A stretch of DNA of 64,000 bases from Agromyces subbeticus DSM 16689 (GCF_000421565.1 NZ_ATXG01000008.1:109742-173741), one strand, 5' to 3'; counted from the first letter of the stretch, positions 25,403 to 34,509 are shown. A program made the numbers and translations. Notes: generated by a model from the letters alone, not told the origin.

Positions 25403-28400
25403 CTAGCGCGGGCGCACCACCACGAGGAGATCGCCCGCCTCGACCTGCTGCGTCTTCGGGATCGCGACGCGCTCGACGACGCCCGCGATGGGCGAGGTGA
25501 TGGCGGCCTCCATCTTCATCGCCTCGATCGAGGCGACGCTCTGGCCTGCTGCGATCTCTGCGCCGGCCTCGACCTGCAGGGTGACCACGCCCGAGAACGG
25601 CGCCGCGATCTGGCCCGGCTGCGAGGCATCCGCCTTCTCTGCCGCTCGCGTCTCGACGACGATCGAGCGGTCGCGCACGAAGACGGGGCGCAACTGGCCG
25701 TTCAAGATCGTCATGACGGTGCGCATGCCCTTGTCGTCGGCCTCGCCGATCGCCTCGAGCCCGGCGTACAGGCGCACGCCGGGCTCGATCTCGACGACGT
25801 GCTCGGCGCCCTGACGGAGACCGTACAGGTAATCGGCGGTGTCGACGACGGACAGATCGCCGAAGAGCTCGCGGATCTGCTCGAACTGGCGCGTGGGCGC
25901 CGGGAACAACAGGGCGTTCAGGGTCGCCCGCCGAGTGACGCTGTCGGCCTCGAGCGCCTCGCGCTGCTCGCCCGTGAGCTCGGTGACGCCGATGCGCACG
26001 TCTTTGCCCGCGAGCACCTTGGTGCGGAACGGCTCGGGCCATCCGCCCGGAAGGTCGCCCAGTTCACCGGCCATGAAGCCGATGACCGAATCGGGCACGT
26101 CGTACTTCTCGGGGTTCGCTGCGAAGTCTGCCGGGTCGGCCTTGACCGCCGCGAGGTGCAGCGCGAGATCGCCGACGACCTTCGACGACGGAGTGACCTT
26201 GGGCACCCGACCGAGGATGCGGTCGGCCGCGGCGTACATGTCTTCGATGAGCTCGAAGTCATCGGCGAGGCCCAGCGCGATCGCCTGCTGGCGGAGGTTC
26301 GACAGCTGACCGCCTGGGATCTCGTGATGGTAGACGCGGCCGGTCGGGCCGGGCAGCCCCGACTCGAACGGGCGGTAGAGGCGTCGCACGGCCTCCCAGT
26401 AGGGTTCGAGGTCGGCGACGGCGTCGAGCGAGATGCCGGTGTCGCGCTCGGTGTGCGCGAGCGCGGCGACGAGCGACGACGCGGAGGGCTGGCTCGTGGT
26501 GCCCGCCATGGGAGCGCTCGCCACGTCGACGGCGTCGACACCGGCGCGGCTCGCCGCCAGGAGGGTCGCCAGCTGGCCACCGGCGGTGTCGTGCGTGTGC
26601 AGGTGCACCGGGAGGTCGAAACGGTCGCGGAGGGCTGTCACGAGCTTCTCAGCGGCCGTGGGCCGCAGGAGCCCGGCCATGTCCTTGATCGCGAGCACGT
26701 GAGCGCCCGCGTCGACGATCTGCTCGGCGAGTCCGAGGTAGTAGTCGAGCGTGTAGAGGTCTTCGGCCGGGTCGAGCAGGTCGCCCGTGTAGCAGAGCGC
26801 CACCTCGGCGACGGCGTGCCCGGTGGCGAGCACCGAGTCGATCGCCGGCCGCATCTGCGAGACGTCGTTGAGCGCGTCGAAGATGCGGAAGATGTCGACG
26901 CCGGTCGAGGCGGCCTCGCGCACGAACGCGTCGGTCACCTCGGTCGGGTACGGCGTGTAGCCGACCGTGTTGCGCCCGCGCAGAAGCATCTGGATGTTGA
27001 TGTTCGGCAGTGCCGTGCGAAGGGCGGCGAGGCGTTCCCATGGGTCTTCGCCGAGGAAGCGCAACGCGACGTCATAGGTCGCCCCGCCCCAAGCCTCCAC
27101 CGAGAGGAGCTCGGGAGTCATGCGAGCGACGTAGGGGGCGACGGCGACGAGATCGCGGGTGCGCACCCGGGTCGCGAGGAGCGACTGGTGCGCGTCGCGG
27201 AAGGTCGTCTCGGTGACGGCGAGCGGCGTCTGCGCACGCAGTGCCTGCGCGAACCCGAGCGGACCGAGCTCGAGCAGACGCTGACGCGAACCCGCAGGCG
27301 CATCGAGCGTGAGGTCGATCGACGGCAGCTTCTCGACGGGGTGGACGGTCGTCGGCGCCGGGCCGTTCGGCTGGTTGACCGTGACATCCGCGAGCCAGTT
27401 GAGGATCTTGGTGCCGCGGTCTTTCGAGACTCGACCACGCAGGAGCTGCGGGCGCTCGTCGATGAACGAGGTGCTGAGATCGCCGGCGACGAATGCGGGG
27501 TCTTCGAGCACGCCCTGGAGGAAGGAGATGTTGGTCGAGACGCCGCGGATGCGGAACTCGGCGAGGGCGCGCTTGGCCCGTGCGACGGCCGCCGGGTAGT
27601 CGCGGCCTCGGCAGGTGAGCTTCGCGAGCATCGAGTCGAAGTGCGGGCTGATCTGCGCACCGGGGTTGATCGTGCCACCGTCGAGGCGGATGCCGGCGCC
27701 GCCGGGCGAACGGTACGTGGTGATCTTGCCCGTGTCAGGTCGGAACCCGGCCGTGGGGTCTTCGGTCGTGATGCGGCACTGCAGTGCCGCGCCGCGGAGG
27801 CGGATCGAGTCCTGCAACAGGCCGAGCTCGGCGAGAGACTCCCCCGCCGCGATGCGGATCTGGGAGACGACGAGGTCGACGTCGGTGACCTCTTCGGTGA
27901 CCGTGTGCTCGACCTGGATGCGCGGGTTCATCTCGATGAACACGTGCTGGCCGGCACGCTCGCCGGCGGTGTCGAGGAGGAACTCGACCGTGCCCGCGTT
28001 GACGTAGCCGATCGACTTCGCGAACGCGATCGCGTCGCGGTAGAGCGAGGTGCGCACCTCATCGGAGAGGTTCGGCGCAGGAGCGATCTCGATGACCTTC
28101 TGGTGACGGCGCTGCACCGAGCAGTCGCGCTCGAAGAGGTGCACCGTCTCGCCCGAGGCATCCGCGAGCACCTGGACCTCGATGTGACGCGGTCGGAGCA
28201 CCGCCTGCTCGAGGAACATCGTCGGGTCGCCGAAGGCGCTGTCGGCCTCGCGCATCGCCTCTTCGAGAGCGGCGCGGAGGCCGTCTTTCGTAGCGACGCG
28301 GCGCATGCCGCGACCGCCGCCACCGGCGACGGCCTTGGCGAAGATCGGGAAGCCGACCTCGTCGGCCTGGCTGACGAGAGTCTCGATGTCGCGCGAGGGC

Positions 28401-28807
28401 GGCGTCGACTTCAGCACGGGCACGCCCGCGGCGATCGCGTGCTCCTTGGCCGTGACCTTGTTGCCCGCCATCTCGAGCACGCGCTTCGGCGGACCGATGA
28501 AGGTGATGCCCGCGGCCTCGGCGGCCTGCGCGAGCTCGGGGTTCTCGGAGAGGAAGCCGTAACCCGGGTAGATCGCGTCGGCACCCGACAGCTTCGCCAC
28601 GCGGATGATCTCGGCCACGTCGAGGTAGGCGCGCACCGGATGCCCGGGCTCGCCGATCTGGTACGCCTCGTCGGCCTTCAGGCGGTGCAGCGAGTTGCGG
28701 TCTTCGAATGGGTACACCGCAACCGTCTTCGCACCGAGCTCGACGGCGGCACGGAACGCACGGATGGCGATCTCACCGCGATTGGCAACCAGGATCTTCG
28801 TGAACAT
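25403..28807 (-). CDS. pyc: Pyruvate carboxylase
   Basis: Biotin enzyme that carboxylates pyruvate to oxaloacetate (anaplerosis). 1134 aa, full length. Order of domains: biotin carboxylase (about 1-450, AVAGGGGRGMRRV), carboxyltransferase TIM barrel (about 520-800, with metal-site HLHTHDTAGG), allosteric linker, and biotinyl carrier domain with E-A-M-K1098-M-E-A carrying the biotin lysine. ATG 28807 has AAAGG 6 bases upstream. It is transcribed divergently from the ParA gene over a 74-bp gap. Confidence 0.98.
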   Translation of the reverse strand: MFTKILVANRGEIAIRAFRAAVELGAKTVAVYPFEDRNSLHRLKADEAYQIGEPGHPVRAYLDVAEIIRVAKLSGADAIYPGYGFLSENPELAQAAEAAGITFIGPPKRVLEMAGNKVTAKEHAIAAGVPVLKSTPPSRDIETLVSQADEVGFPIFAKAVAGGGGRGMRRVATKDGLRAALEEAMREADSAFGDPTMFLEQAVLRPRHIEVQVLADASGETVHLFERDCSVQRRHQKVIEIAPAPNLSDEVRTSLYRDAIAFAKSIGYVNAGTVEFLLDTAGERAGQHVFIEMNPRIQVEHTVTEEVTDVDLVVSQIRIAAGESLAELGLLQDSIRLRGAALQCRITTEDPTAGFRPDTGKITTYRSPGGAGIRLDGGTINPGAQISPHFDSMLAKLTCRGRDYPAAVARAKRALAEFRIRGVSTNISFLQGVLEDPAFVAGDLSTSFIDERPQLLRGRVSKDRGTKILNWLADVTVNQPNGPAPTTVHPVEKLPSIDLTLDAPAGSRQRLLELGPLGFAQALRAQTPLAVTETTFRDAHQSLLATRVRTRDLVAVAPYVARMTPELLSVEAWGGATYDVALRFLGEDPWERLAALRTALPNINIQMLLRGRNTVGYTPYPTEVTDAFVREAASTGVDIFRIFDALNDVSQMRPAIDSVLATGHAVAEVALCYTGDLLDPAEDLYTLDYYLGLAEQIVDAGAHVLAIKDMAGLLRPTAAEKLVTALRDRFDLPVHLHTHDTAGGQLATLLAASRAGVDAVDVASAPMAGTTSQPSASSLVAALAHTERDTGISLDAVADLEPYWEAVRRLYRPFESGLPGPTGRVYHHEIPGGQLSNLRQQAIALGLADDFELIEDMYAAADRILGRVPKVTPSSKVVGDLALHLAAVKADPADFAANPEKYDVPDSVIGFMAGELGDLPGGWPEPFRTKVLAGKDVRIGVTELTGEQREALEADSVTRRATLNALLFPAPTRQFEQIRELFGDLSVVDTADYLYGLRQGAEHVVEIEPGVRLYAGLEAIGEADDKGMRTVMTILNGQLRPVFVRDRSIVVETRAAEKADASQPGQIAAPFSGVVTLQVEAGAEIAAGQSVASIEAMKMEAAITSPIAGVVERVAIPKTQQVEAGDLLVVVRPR

Positions 28808-28881
28808 GCAGGCCTTTCAGACGGGTTTCCGCACAGCGAACGTTTAGGTATCGCCCGAGTAGTAAAGGTAACGTATCTGCC

Positions 28882-29715
28882 GTGCACGTACTCAGCGTCA
28901 GCTCTCTGAAGGGCGGTGTCGGCAAGACGACCGTCACCCTCGGACTGGCGTCGGCGGCGTTCGCGCGCGGCGTCCGTACCCTCGTCGTCGACCTCGACCC
29001 GCAGTCCGACGTCTCGACCGGCATGGACATCCAGGTCGCCGGTCACCTCAACGTCGCCGACGTGCTCGCCTCTCCCAAGGAGAAGATCGTGCGTTCGGCC
29101 ATTGCGCCGAGCGGATGGGCGCGCTCGAATCCGCAGTCGACGATCGACGTGATGATCGGCAGCCCGTCGGCGATCAACTTCGACGGGCCGCACCCGTCGA
29201 TCCGCGACATCTGGAAGCTCGAAGAGGCACTCGCCAACGTCGAGGCCGACTACGAACTCGTGCTGATCGACTGTGCGCCGTCGCTGAACGCCCTCACCCG
29301 CACGGCCTGGGCGGCGAGTGACCGCGTGGCCGTCGTGACCGAGCCCGGGCTCTTCTCCGTCGCGGCCGCTGATCGCGCCCTCCGCGCCATCGAAGAGATC
29401 CGCCGGGGGCTCTCCCCCAGGCTCCAGCCGCTCGGCATCATCGTGAACCGGGCGCGCGTGCAATCACTCGAGCACCAGTTCCGCATCAAGGAGCTGCGCG
29501 ACATGTTCGGGCCGCTCGTGCTGTCTCCGCAGTTGCCCGAGCGCACCTCGCTGCAGCAGGCCCAGGGCGCCGCGAAACCGCTGCACATGTGGCCCGGCGA
29601 GAGCGCCGAAGAGATGTCGTCACATTTCGACCAATTGCTCGAACGCGTGCTGCGCACGGCCCGCATCGGCGAATTCGCCGGCCTTCCGCTCGACGCCCCG
29701 ACACCGACGGCCTGA
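28882..29715 (+). CDS. ParA-family ATPase
   Basis: Cytoplasmic deviant Walker-A ATPase, 277 aa. Nucleotide loop SLKGGVGKTTVTLGLA at residues 8-23, Walker A' VVDLDPQSDVSTG, Walker B LVLIDCAPSLNALT, and a C-terminal region matching chromosome-partition-like ParA proteins. It has no ParB next to it, so it is probably not the chromosomal parAB system. The neighbours on the right are MerR, MerR (FtsR-like) and FHA genes, a common actinobacterial arrangement. GTG 28882 is weakly preceded by AAAGG. Confidence 0.88.
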   Translation: MHVLSVSSLKGGVGKTTVTLGLASAAFARGVRTLVVDLDPQSDVSTGMDIQVAGHLNVADVLASPKEKIVRSAIAPSGWARSNPQSTIDVMIGSPSAINFDGPHPSIRDIWKLEEALANVEADYELVLIDCAPSLNALTRTAWAASDRVAVVTEPGLFSVAAADRALRAIEEIRRGLSPRLQPLGIIVNRARVQSLEHQFRIKELRDMFGPLVLSPQLPERTSLQQAQGAAKPLHMWPGESAEEMSSHFDQLLERVLRTARIGEFAGLPLDAPTPTA

Positions 29716-29825
29716 GCGGCCGCCGACGCCTCGGCCCGTGACTCGAGCACGGCGCAGTCCGTCGCCGGTGCGGGTCACGACTACGGGGGTACGACCTCTC
29801 GAGGACGCGCCTCGGAGCGTCGTGG

Positions 29826-30380
29826 CTAGGAGATCTTGCGCGAGCGTTCGCCGCGACGCACGGCGAGTTCATCGAGCGGATCGGCCGGCTGCGTATCGAT
29901 CTCGACGAGGGTCGATTCGACCTCTCGCAGTACTTTGCCGACGGCGATGCCGAAGACACCCTGTCCGCGGTTGACGAGGTCGATGACCTCATCGTCTGAG
30001 GTGCAGAGGTAGACGCTGGCTCCGTCGCTCATGAGCGTCGTCTGCGCGAGGTCGTCGATGCCCGATTCCCTGAGCTGGGTGACCGCCGTGCGGATCTGCT
30101 GCAGCGAGATGCCGGTGTCGAGGAGTCGCTTGACGAGCTTCAAGACGAGGATGTCGCGGAAGCCGTAGAGCCGCTGCGAGCCGGACCCCGCGGCACCACG
30201 CACGGTCGGCTCCACGAGCTGGGTTCGCGCCCAATAGTCGAGTTGACGGTAACTGATGCCGGCAGCTCTCGCTGCCACGGCGCCGCGGTATCCTGCGGCA
30301 TCGTCACGATCGGGCATGCCATCGGTGAACAGCAACCCGAGGTCGTAGCGCGAGCGTGGAGTCCGGTCGAGCTCACTCAT
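29826..30380 (-). CDS. MerR-family transcriptional regulator (Rv1830-like)
   Basis: 184 aa. A short N-terminal arm precedes a MerR-type winged helix (ISYRQLDYWARTQLVEPTV, then GSQRLYGFRDILVLKLVKRLLDTGISLQQIRTAV in pieces). The C-terminal half has no recognisable ligand domain and no metal-binding cysteines. It resembles Rv1830 of M. tuberculosis, whose orthologues accompany the FtsR-like regulator. In many relatives a bifunctional-nuclease gene lies between the two regulators; here only 112 bases separate them. ATG 30380. Confidence 0.85.
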   Translation of the reverse strand: MSELDRTPRSRYDLGLLFTDGMPDRDDAAGYRGAVAARAAGISYRQLDYWARTQLVEPTVRGAAGSGSQRLYGFRDILVLKLVKRLLDTGISLQQIRTAVTQLRESGIDDLAQTTLMSDGASVYLCTSDDEVIDLVNRGQGVFGIAVGKVLREVESTLVEIDTQPADPLDELAVRRGERSRKIS

Positions 30381-30492
30381 CCGATTCGCCCCTCACTCTC
30401 GCGTCGGCACCCCGTCGACGCGAGTTCCACGCTACCGAGCGTGCGGGACTCTGTCGAACACATCGGGCCGAACGTCACGGCGTGTCGCGAGA

Positions 30493-31185
30493 TCATCTCG
30501 AGAGCCGGCCGAGGGTCGCGCGCACGACACTCGCATGCACGGCCTCGAGGTGGCCCGCGAGCTCGATGCCACGTTCTGCGGCACGTGCCTTGTCGGCGGC
30601 ATCCGCTCGACGCGACGGCGCGATCGCCCGCTCGATGAGCCCGGCCTCGCGCTCGGCAGCCGCGCGCACCCCACGGAGGTGCCGCGGCTCGATGCCGACG
30701 CCTCTGAGGGCCACGAGCGACCGCAGCACGCCGAGCGCCTCGTCGCCGTAGTACTCCGCCGCGGGCAGCAGCGAGGCCGAGACGGCGTCGTCGAGCAGCG
30801 AAGCCGTCGCGCCCGTCTGGGCGAGCAGCTCGTCGCGCCGGAAACGCTTGGCGCCCGCGAGGAACGCAGCGGCGCTCGTGGCGCCCGGAAGTGCGGGAGT
30901 CTCGCCGGCGTCGATCGCCTCGAGGTGGGTGCGGATGACCTTCAGTGGCAGGTAGTGGTCGCGCTGCATCGAGAGCACGACCGTGATGCGCTCGACATCG
31001 CTCGTGGAGAATTTGCGATAGCCGGCGGCCGTGCGCGCCGGTGAAACGAGGCGTTGCTCTTCGAGGAATCGCAGCTTCGACGGCGTCAGGTCGGGGAACT
31101 CGGGCTGAAGCCGTGCGAGCACCTGACCGATGCCCAGAAGTGGCGCCTGGCCGCTTGCGCGCGTCGACGCAGCGGGAGCCGTCAC
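30493..31185 (-). CDS. FtsR-like MerR-family regulator (Rv1828 family)
   Basis: 230 aa. The helix-turn-helix LGIGQVLARLQPEFPDLTPSKLRFLEEQRLV and wing RTAAGYRKFSTSDVERITVVL match the Rv1828/FtsR family. Orthologues in Corynebacterium activate ftsZ, so a link to the dcw genes of this window is plausible but inferred. The C-terminal half is Ala/Arg-rich and helical. GTG 31185 overlaps the last base of the FHA gene stop, so the two are translationally coupled. Confidence 0.88.
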   Translation of the reverse strand: MTAPAASTRASGQAPLLGIGQVLARLQPEFPDLTPSKLRFLEEQRLVSPARTAAGYRKFSTSDVERITVVLSMQRDHYLPLKVIRTHLEAIDAGETPALPGATSAAAFLAGAKRFRRDELLAQTGATASLLDDAVSASLLPAAEYYGDEALGVLRSLVALRGVGIEPRHLRGVRAAAEREAGLIERAIAPSRRADAADKARAAERGIELAGHLEAVHASVVRATLGRLSR

Positions 31186-31706
31186 TAGTCGCTCGCCACC
31201 GGAGCCAGGTCGCGGCGCGAGGCGTAGAAGGTGAGACGGAACTTGCCGATCTGCACTTCTGCGCCATCGCTGAGCAGGGCGGTCTCGATGCGCACGCCGT
31301 CGTAGTACGTGCCGTTGAGCGAACTGAGGTCGCGCACTTCGAAGGCCGAACGGTGCCGCACGAACTCGGCGTGCTTTCGCGAGACGGTCACGTCGTCGAG
31401 GAAGATGTCGGCGTCGGGATGACGACCGACGACCGTGACATCGGTGTCGAGCAGGAACCGGGCACCGCTGTTCGGCCCGCGGCGCACGATGAGCAGGGCC
31501 GAGCCCGATGGCAGGGCAGCGATCGCCTCCTGCTCCTCTGCCGTGATGTCAGCGTCGAGAGCGCTCAGCTGAGCCGCCGTCTCGCGGCTGAAGCCGATGG
31601 TCGTATCGGTCGCACCGTCGCCGGAGACCGGCGTCGACGTAGTCGTCGACGGCTCGCCCCCGGTCTCGTTCGTACCGCCGGCCTGAGTGATGTCGGAATC
31701 CGCCAC
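31185..31706 (-). CDS. FHA-domain protein, GarA/OdhI-like
   Basis: 173 aa. The C-terminal FHA domain (residues about 75-160) contains VGRHPDADIFLDDVTVSRKHAEF and LSSLNGTYYDGVRI, binding phosphothreonine. The N-terminal tail carries DTTIGF (Thr35/Thr36), the place of the phosphorylated ETTS motif in GarA and OdhI. Those proteins inhibit 2-oxoglutarate dehydrogenase and regulate glutamate dehydrogenase when unphosphorylated; kinase phosphorylation releases them. The PASTA kinase at 16227 is a candidate kinase. GTG 31706 has GGGAGG 5 bases upstream; it is one base downstream of the pgsA-like stop. Confidence 0.92.
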   Translation of the reverse strand: MADSDITQAGGTNETGGEPSTTTSTPVSGDGATDTTIGFSRETAAQLSALDADITAEEQEAIAALPSGSALLIVRRGPNSGARFLLDTDVTVVGRHPDADIFLDDVTVSRKHAEFVRHRSAFEVRDLSSLNGTYYDGVRIETALLSDGAEVQIGKFRLTFYASRRDLAPVASD

Positions 31707-31707
31707 A

Positions 31708-32331
31708 CTAACCTCCCTGTTCCAGCGTATCGGATCGAGACTCGTCCGCCACCCGCGGTATGCGGATGACTCGCACGGTCTCGATCGCGTAGATGATGCC
31801 CGCCCACCAGTAGAGGAACGCCCCCCACAGAGTGATCGCCCAGCCCACCGGCTGACTGATGTCGGCGACGACCGGGAAGGCGAGTCCGAGCATGATCACC
31901 GGAAGGCCGAAGAACAACGCGAAGGTGGCGACCTTGCCGAGCTGGTGCACCGGGAGCGGCCCGTACCCGTGGTTCGCGAGCACGATGCCGAGCGCGAGCA
32001 GGAACACATCGCGGGCGACGATGACGACGACGATCCACCACGGCACGAGTCCTTGGGCGGCCAGGCCGAGAAGGGCGGCGAAGATGTAGAGCCGGTCGGC
32101 GGCGGGGTCGAGCAGTTGCCCGAGGCGGGTCACCTGCCCGAGTCGCCGCGCCAGGTACCCGTCGAGCAGGTCGCTCGCGCTCGCGACGATGAGCACGACG
32201 AGCGACACGACGTAGTCGCCGCGAACGATGAAGACGAGGAAGACGGGCACGAGGGCGAGTCGGAGCATGCTGAGGATGTTCGGGATCGTCCAGATCTCCG
32301 AACCGACCTCCCCCGAGCGCTCCCCAGCCAC
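31708..32331 (-). CDS. CDP-alcohol phosphatidyltransferase (PgsA-like)
   Basis: Membrane enzyme of phospholipid synthesis, probably CDP-diacylglycerol to phosphatidylglycerophosphate. 207 aa with about five membrane spans. The family motif D-x2-DG-x2-AR-x8-G-x3-D-x3-D is complete (SDLLDGYLARRLG, then GQLLDPAADRLY). The head-group acceptor cannot be told from sequence; glycerol 3-phosphate is most likely. It lies directly upstream of the FHA-FtsR pair on the same strand and divergent from the DUF1295 gene; GTG 32331 is preceded by TAGGAT. Confidence 0.88.
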   Translation of the reverse strand: MAGERSGEVGSEIWTIPNILSMLRLALVPVFLVFIVRGDYVVSLVVLIVASASDLLDGYLARRLGQVTRLGQLLDPAADRLYIFAALLGLAAQGLVPWWIVVVIVARDVFLLALGIVLANHGYGPLPVHQLGKVATFALFFGLPVIMLGLAFPVVADISQPVGWAITLWGAFLYWWAGIIYAIETVRVIRIPRVADESRSDTLEQGG

Positions 32332-32363
32332 ATCTCGATCCTATCGATCCCTAGAATGCCGCC

Positions 32364-33194
32364 ATGGGTCCTCTCCTCGTGTGTCTCGTCATCGGCGCCA
32401 CGATCACGCTCGCGACGTGGCTCGCCTCCGTCGCCACGCGCGAATACTCCTGGGTCGATCGCATCTGGTCGATCGCGCCGATCGTCTACGTGTGGGTGTT
32501 CGCGGCCGCGAGCGGCTTCGACGCCCGGCTCGTGCTGATGTCGGTGCTCGTGAGCGCATGGGGCATCCGTCTCACGCTCAACTTCGCACGCAAGGGCGGG
32601 TACCGCCCGGGCGGCGAGGACTACCGCTGGTCGGTGCTGCGCGGCCGGATGTCGCGCGCGCAGTTCGCCGTCTTCAACCTGCTCTTCATCTCGATCTACC
32701 AGAACGCGGTCATCCTGCTCTTCTGCCTGCCCGCCTACACCGTCTTCGAGGCAGGTGCATCGTCGCTCGGCACGGCTGATGTCGTGCTGTCGATCATCTT
32801 CGTGGCGCTGCTCGCCGGCGAGACCCTCGCCGACGAGCAGCAGTGGGCCTTCCACCGCTGGAAGGCCGCAGAGCGGGCAGCCGGGCGAACGCCGCAGCCG
32901 GGATTCCTGCAGTCCGGACTCTTCCGCTACTCACGGCACCCCAACTTCTTCTTCGAGCAGGCGCAGTGGTGGGTCTTCTACGGATTCGCCGTTGCGGCGA
33001 CCGGCGTGTGGCTGCACTGGAGCGTCTCCGGCGCGGTGCTGCTGACGACGCTCTTCGTCGGATCGACGATCTTCACGGAGTCGATCTCACGATCGAAGTA
33101 CCCCGACTACGACGCGTACCGGGCGCGCACGTCGCCGATCGTGCCGTGGATCCCGCGGGCGCGATCATCGCGCGCCGACGAGCGGGTCGCCTGA
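32364..33194 (+). CDS. DUF1295 (steroid 5-alpha-reductase-like) membrane protein
   Basis: 276 aa with about six membrane spans. Conserved C-terminal block GLFRYSRHPNFFFEQAQWWVFYGF and later YPDYDAYRARTSPIVPW is typical of the DUF1295/ICMT-like fold that binds NADPH or SAM. The substrate is unknown; members act on lipids or steroid-like molecules. ATG 32364. It stands alone between a divergent pgsA-like gene and a convergent NUDIX gene. Confidence 0.88.
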   Translation: MGPLLVCLVIGATITLATWLASVATREYSWVDRIWSIAPIVYVWVFAAASGFDARLVLMSVLVSAWGIRLTLNFARKGGYRPGGEDYRWSVLRGRMSRAQFAVFNLLFISIYQNAVILLFCLPAYTVFEAGASSLGTADVVLSIIFVALLAGETLADEQQWAFHRWKAAERAAGRTPQPGFLQSGLFRYSRHPNFFFEQAQWWVFYGFAVAATGVWLHWSVSGAVLLTTLFVGSTIFTESISRSKYPDYDAYRARTSPIVPWIPRARSSRADERVA

Positions 33195-33218
33195 GTTCTT
33201 CGACGCGGGCGCGAGTGC

Positions 33219-33668
33219 TCAGAGTCGCGCAGCGAGCGACGGCCAGGCCTCCGCGAAACGCGGATGCAATGAGAGCGAGTCGACCCGGCCGACCGCGATC
33301 CAGCGCAGCTCGATGCTCTCGGGGTCGCTGACGACGGGCTCGAAGCGCTCCCTCGCATCGACCACGACCGTGGTGTAGGACCAGTACCCGAGGTCGAGCA
33401 CGGTACTGAACCGCACGTCGAGCAGCGTCGCCGGCACGCCGGCTTCCTCGCCCGCCTCGCGCACGGCCGCCTCGACGGCGGTCTCATGCTCATGACGCGC
33501 TCCGCCGGGCACTCCCCACGTGCCGCCGAAATGACTCCAGAGCGCCCGATGCTGCAGCAGGACCTCTGCGTCGGGGCTCACCACGAGCAGGCCGGCTGCG
33601 CCGTACCGTCCCCAGTAGCGAGCGCCATCGGGCCCCTCCACCCATTCGTCGCCACTCGCTCCGCTCAT
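33219..33668 (-). CDS. NUDIX hydrolase
   Basis: 149 aa from ATG 33668. The full Nudix box lies near residues 56-78: GG, then five residues to E, then REAGEEAG, matching GX5EX7REUXEEXGU. It would hydrolyse a nucleoside diphosphate linked to some moiety; the substrate cannot be predicted. An N-terminal strand (WVEGPDGARYWGRYGAAGLL) is typical of actinobacterial MutT-like proteins. Divergent from the S4 gene; the 55-bp gap must hold both promoters. Confidence 0.92.
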   Translation of the reverse strand: MSGASGDEWVEGPDGARYWGRYGAAGLLVVSPDAEVLLQHRALWSHFGGTWGVPGGARHEHETAVEAAVREAGEEAGVPATLLDVRFSTVLDLGYWSYTTVVVDARERFEPVVSDPESIELRWIAVGRVDSLSLHPRFAEAWPSLAARL

Positions 33669-33723
33669 GTCTCCAGCATGCCGCACGCCCCGCCGACCGA
33701 ACCTCCGCACGTAGGCTGGGGAC

Positions 33724-34095
33724 ATGAACGGCGAATCCCCGGTGCGCGTCGACGCCTGGCTGTGGGCGGTGCGCCAGTTCAAGACGAGATCGGCCGCGAC
33801 CACGGCGTGTCGGGCCGGGCACATCCGCGTCAACGGAGAGCGGGCCAAGGCTGCTCAGGCCGTGCGACCGGGCGACGAGGTGCGGGTGCGCATCGACGGG
33901 TTCGACCGAACCCTCATCGTGCGGCAGACGCTCGTGAAGCGCGTGTCGGCGACACTGGCGGCTGCAGCCGTCGAGGACCGCACACCGCCCCCGCCGCCGC
34001 GCGAGACCGTCGCGACGGTGGCATCCCGCGATCGCGGAGCCGGCCGGCCGACGAAGCGCGAGCGGCGTGACCTCGAGCGACTGCGCGGTCGCTGA
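33724..34095 (+). CDS. S4-domain RNA-binding protein (Hsp15 family)
   Basis: 123 aa. The N-terminal S4 domain RVDAWLWAVRQFKTRSAATTACRAGHIRVNG in two pieces is followed by KAAQAVRPGDEVRV; the C-terminal tail is Arg/Lys-rich (RPTKRERRDLERLRGR). Hsp15 binds free 50S subunits carrying nascent chains and helps rescue stalled ribosomes in E. coli; the same role is inferred. ATG 33724. Confidence 0.92.
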   Translation: MNGESPVRVDAWLWAVRQFKTRSAATTACRAGHIRVNGERAKAAQAVRPGDEVRVRIDGFDRTLIVRQTLVKRVSATLAAAAVEDRTPPPPPRETVATVASRDRGAGRPTKRERRDLERLRGR

Positions 34096-34119
34096 GCCGA
34101 GCGGCGTACCCTGATCGAC

Positions 34120-34413
34120 GTGCACAAGGAACTGAGCCACGAACCGGACGCGCGTCGATACGTGCTGCGCGTCGACGGCGAGATCGCGAGCGTACTCGAC
34201 TACCGGGAACTCGGCGACGCAGTCGCGTTCACCCGCACGTTCACGAATCCGCCGTACCGCGGCAGCGGCCTCGCAGGCGAGCTCGTCGAGTTCGCGGCCG
34301 ACGACGTCGGGGCGAACTCGACCCGGCGAATCGTGCCGAGCTGCTGGTACGTCGGCGAGTGGTTCGATCGTCATCCCGATCGAGCCGGGCTGCTCGACCC
34401 GCGCGCCGTGTGA
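34120..34413 (+). CDS. GNAT-family N-acetyltransferase, short (YjdJ-like)
   Basis: 97 aa. The acetyl-CoA-binding region is visible as FTNPPYRGSGLAGELVEFAADD, with the C-terminal PSCWYVGEWFDRHPD characteristic of short YjdJ/YidJ-type GNAT proteins. The substrate is unknown. GTG 34120 starts 25 bases after the S4 gene stop on the same strand, so the two may be cotranscribed. Confidence 0.88.
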   Translation: MHKELSHEPDARRYVLRVDGEIASVLDYRELGDAVAFTRTFTNPPYRGSGLAGELVEFAADDVGANSTRRIVPSCWYVGEWFDRHPDRAGLLDPRAV

Positions 34414-34465
34414 ACGGTGCGCTACCCGCGCGGTGGGTGTTCGACGGTCGCGGCTTGCAAGCCGC

Positions 34466-34504
34466 CGTCGTTGCCGACGCCCTGACGGGTGGTCGGCAAC
34501 GACG
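34466..34504. terminator. 13-bp perfect inverted repeat between convergent genes
   Basis: CGTCGTTGCCGAC at 34466-34478 pairs perfectly with 34492-34504 around a 13-base loop. It lies between the GNAT gene and the end of the small lysine-rich gene, so it can terminate both transcripts. No T-run follows. A second, smaller palindrome (CGGCTTGCAAGCCG, 34451-34464) adjoins it. Confidence 0.6.
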
Positions 34505-34509
34505 CCGGT

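Noticed and set aside
28808..28881. A parS site next to the ParA gene
   Set aside because: No parS-like 16-bp palindrome is visible in the gap and there is no parB gene.
25097..28909. A 1270-codon plus-strand frame
   Set aside because: It is antisense to pyruvate carboxylase, which has complete domains and motifs; the plus-strand product is Arg/His/Asp-rich with no domain.
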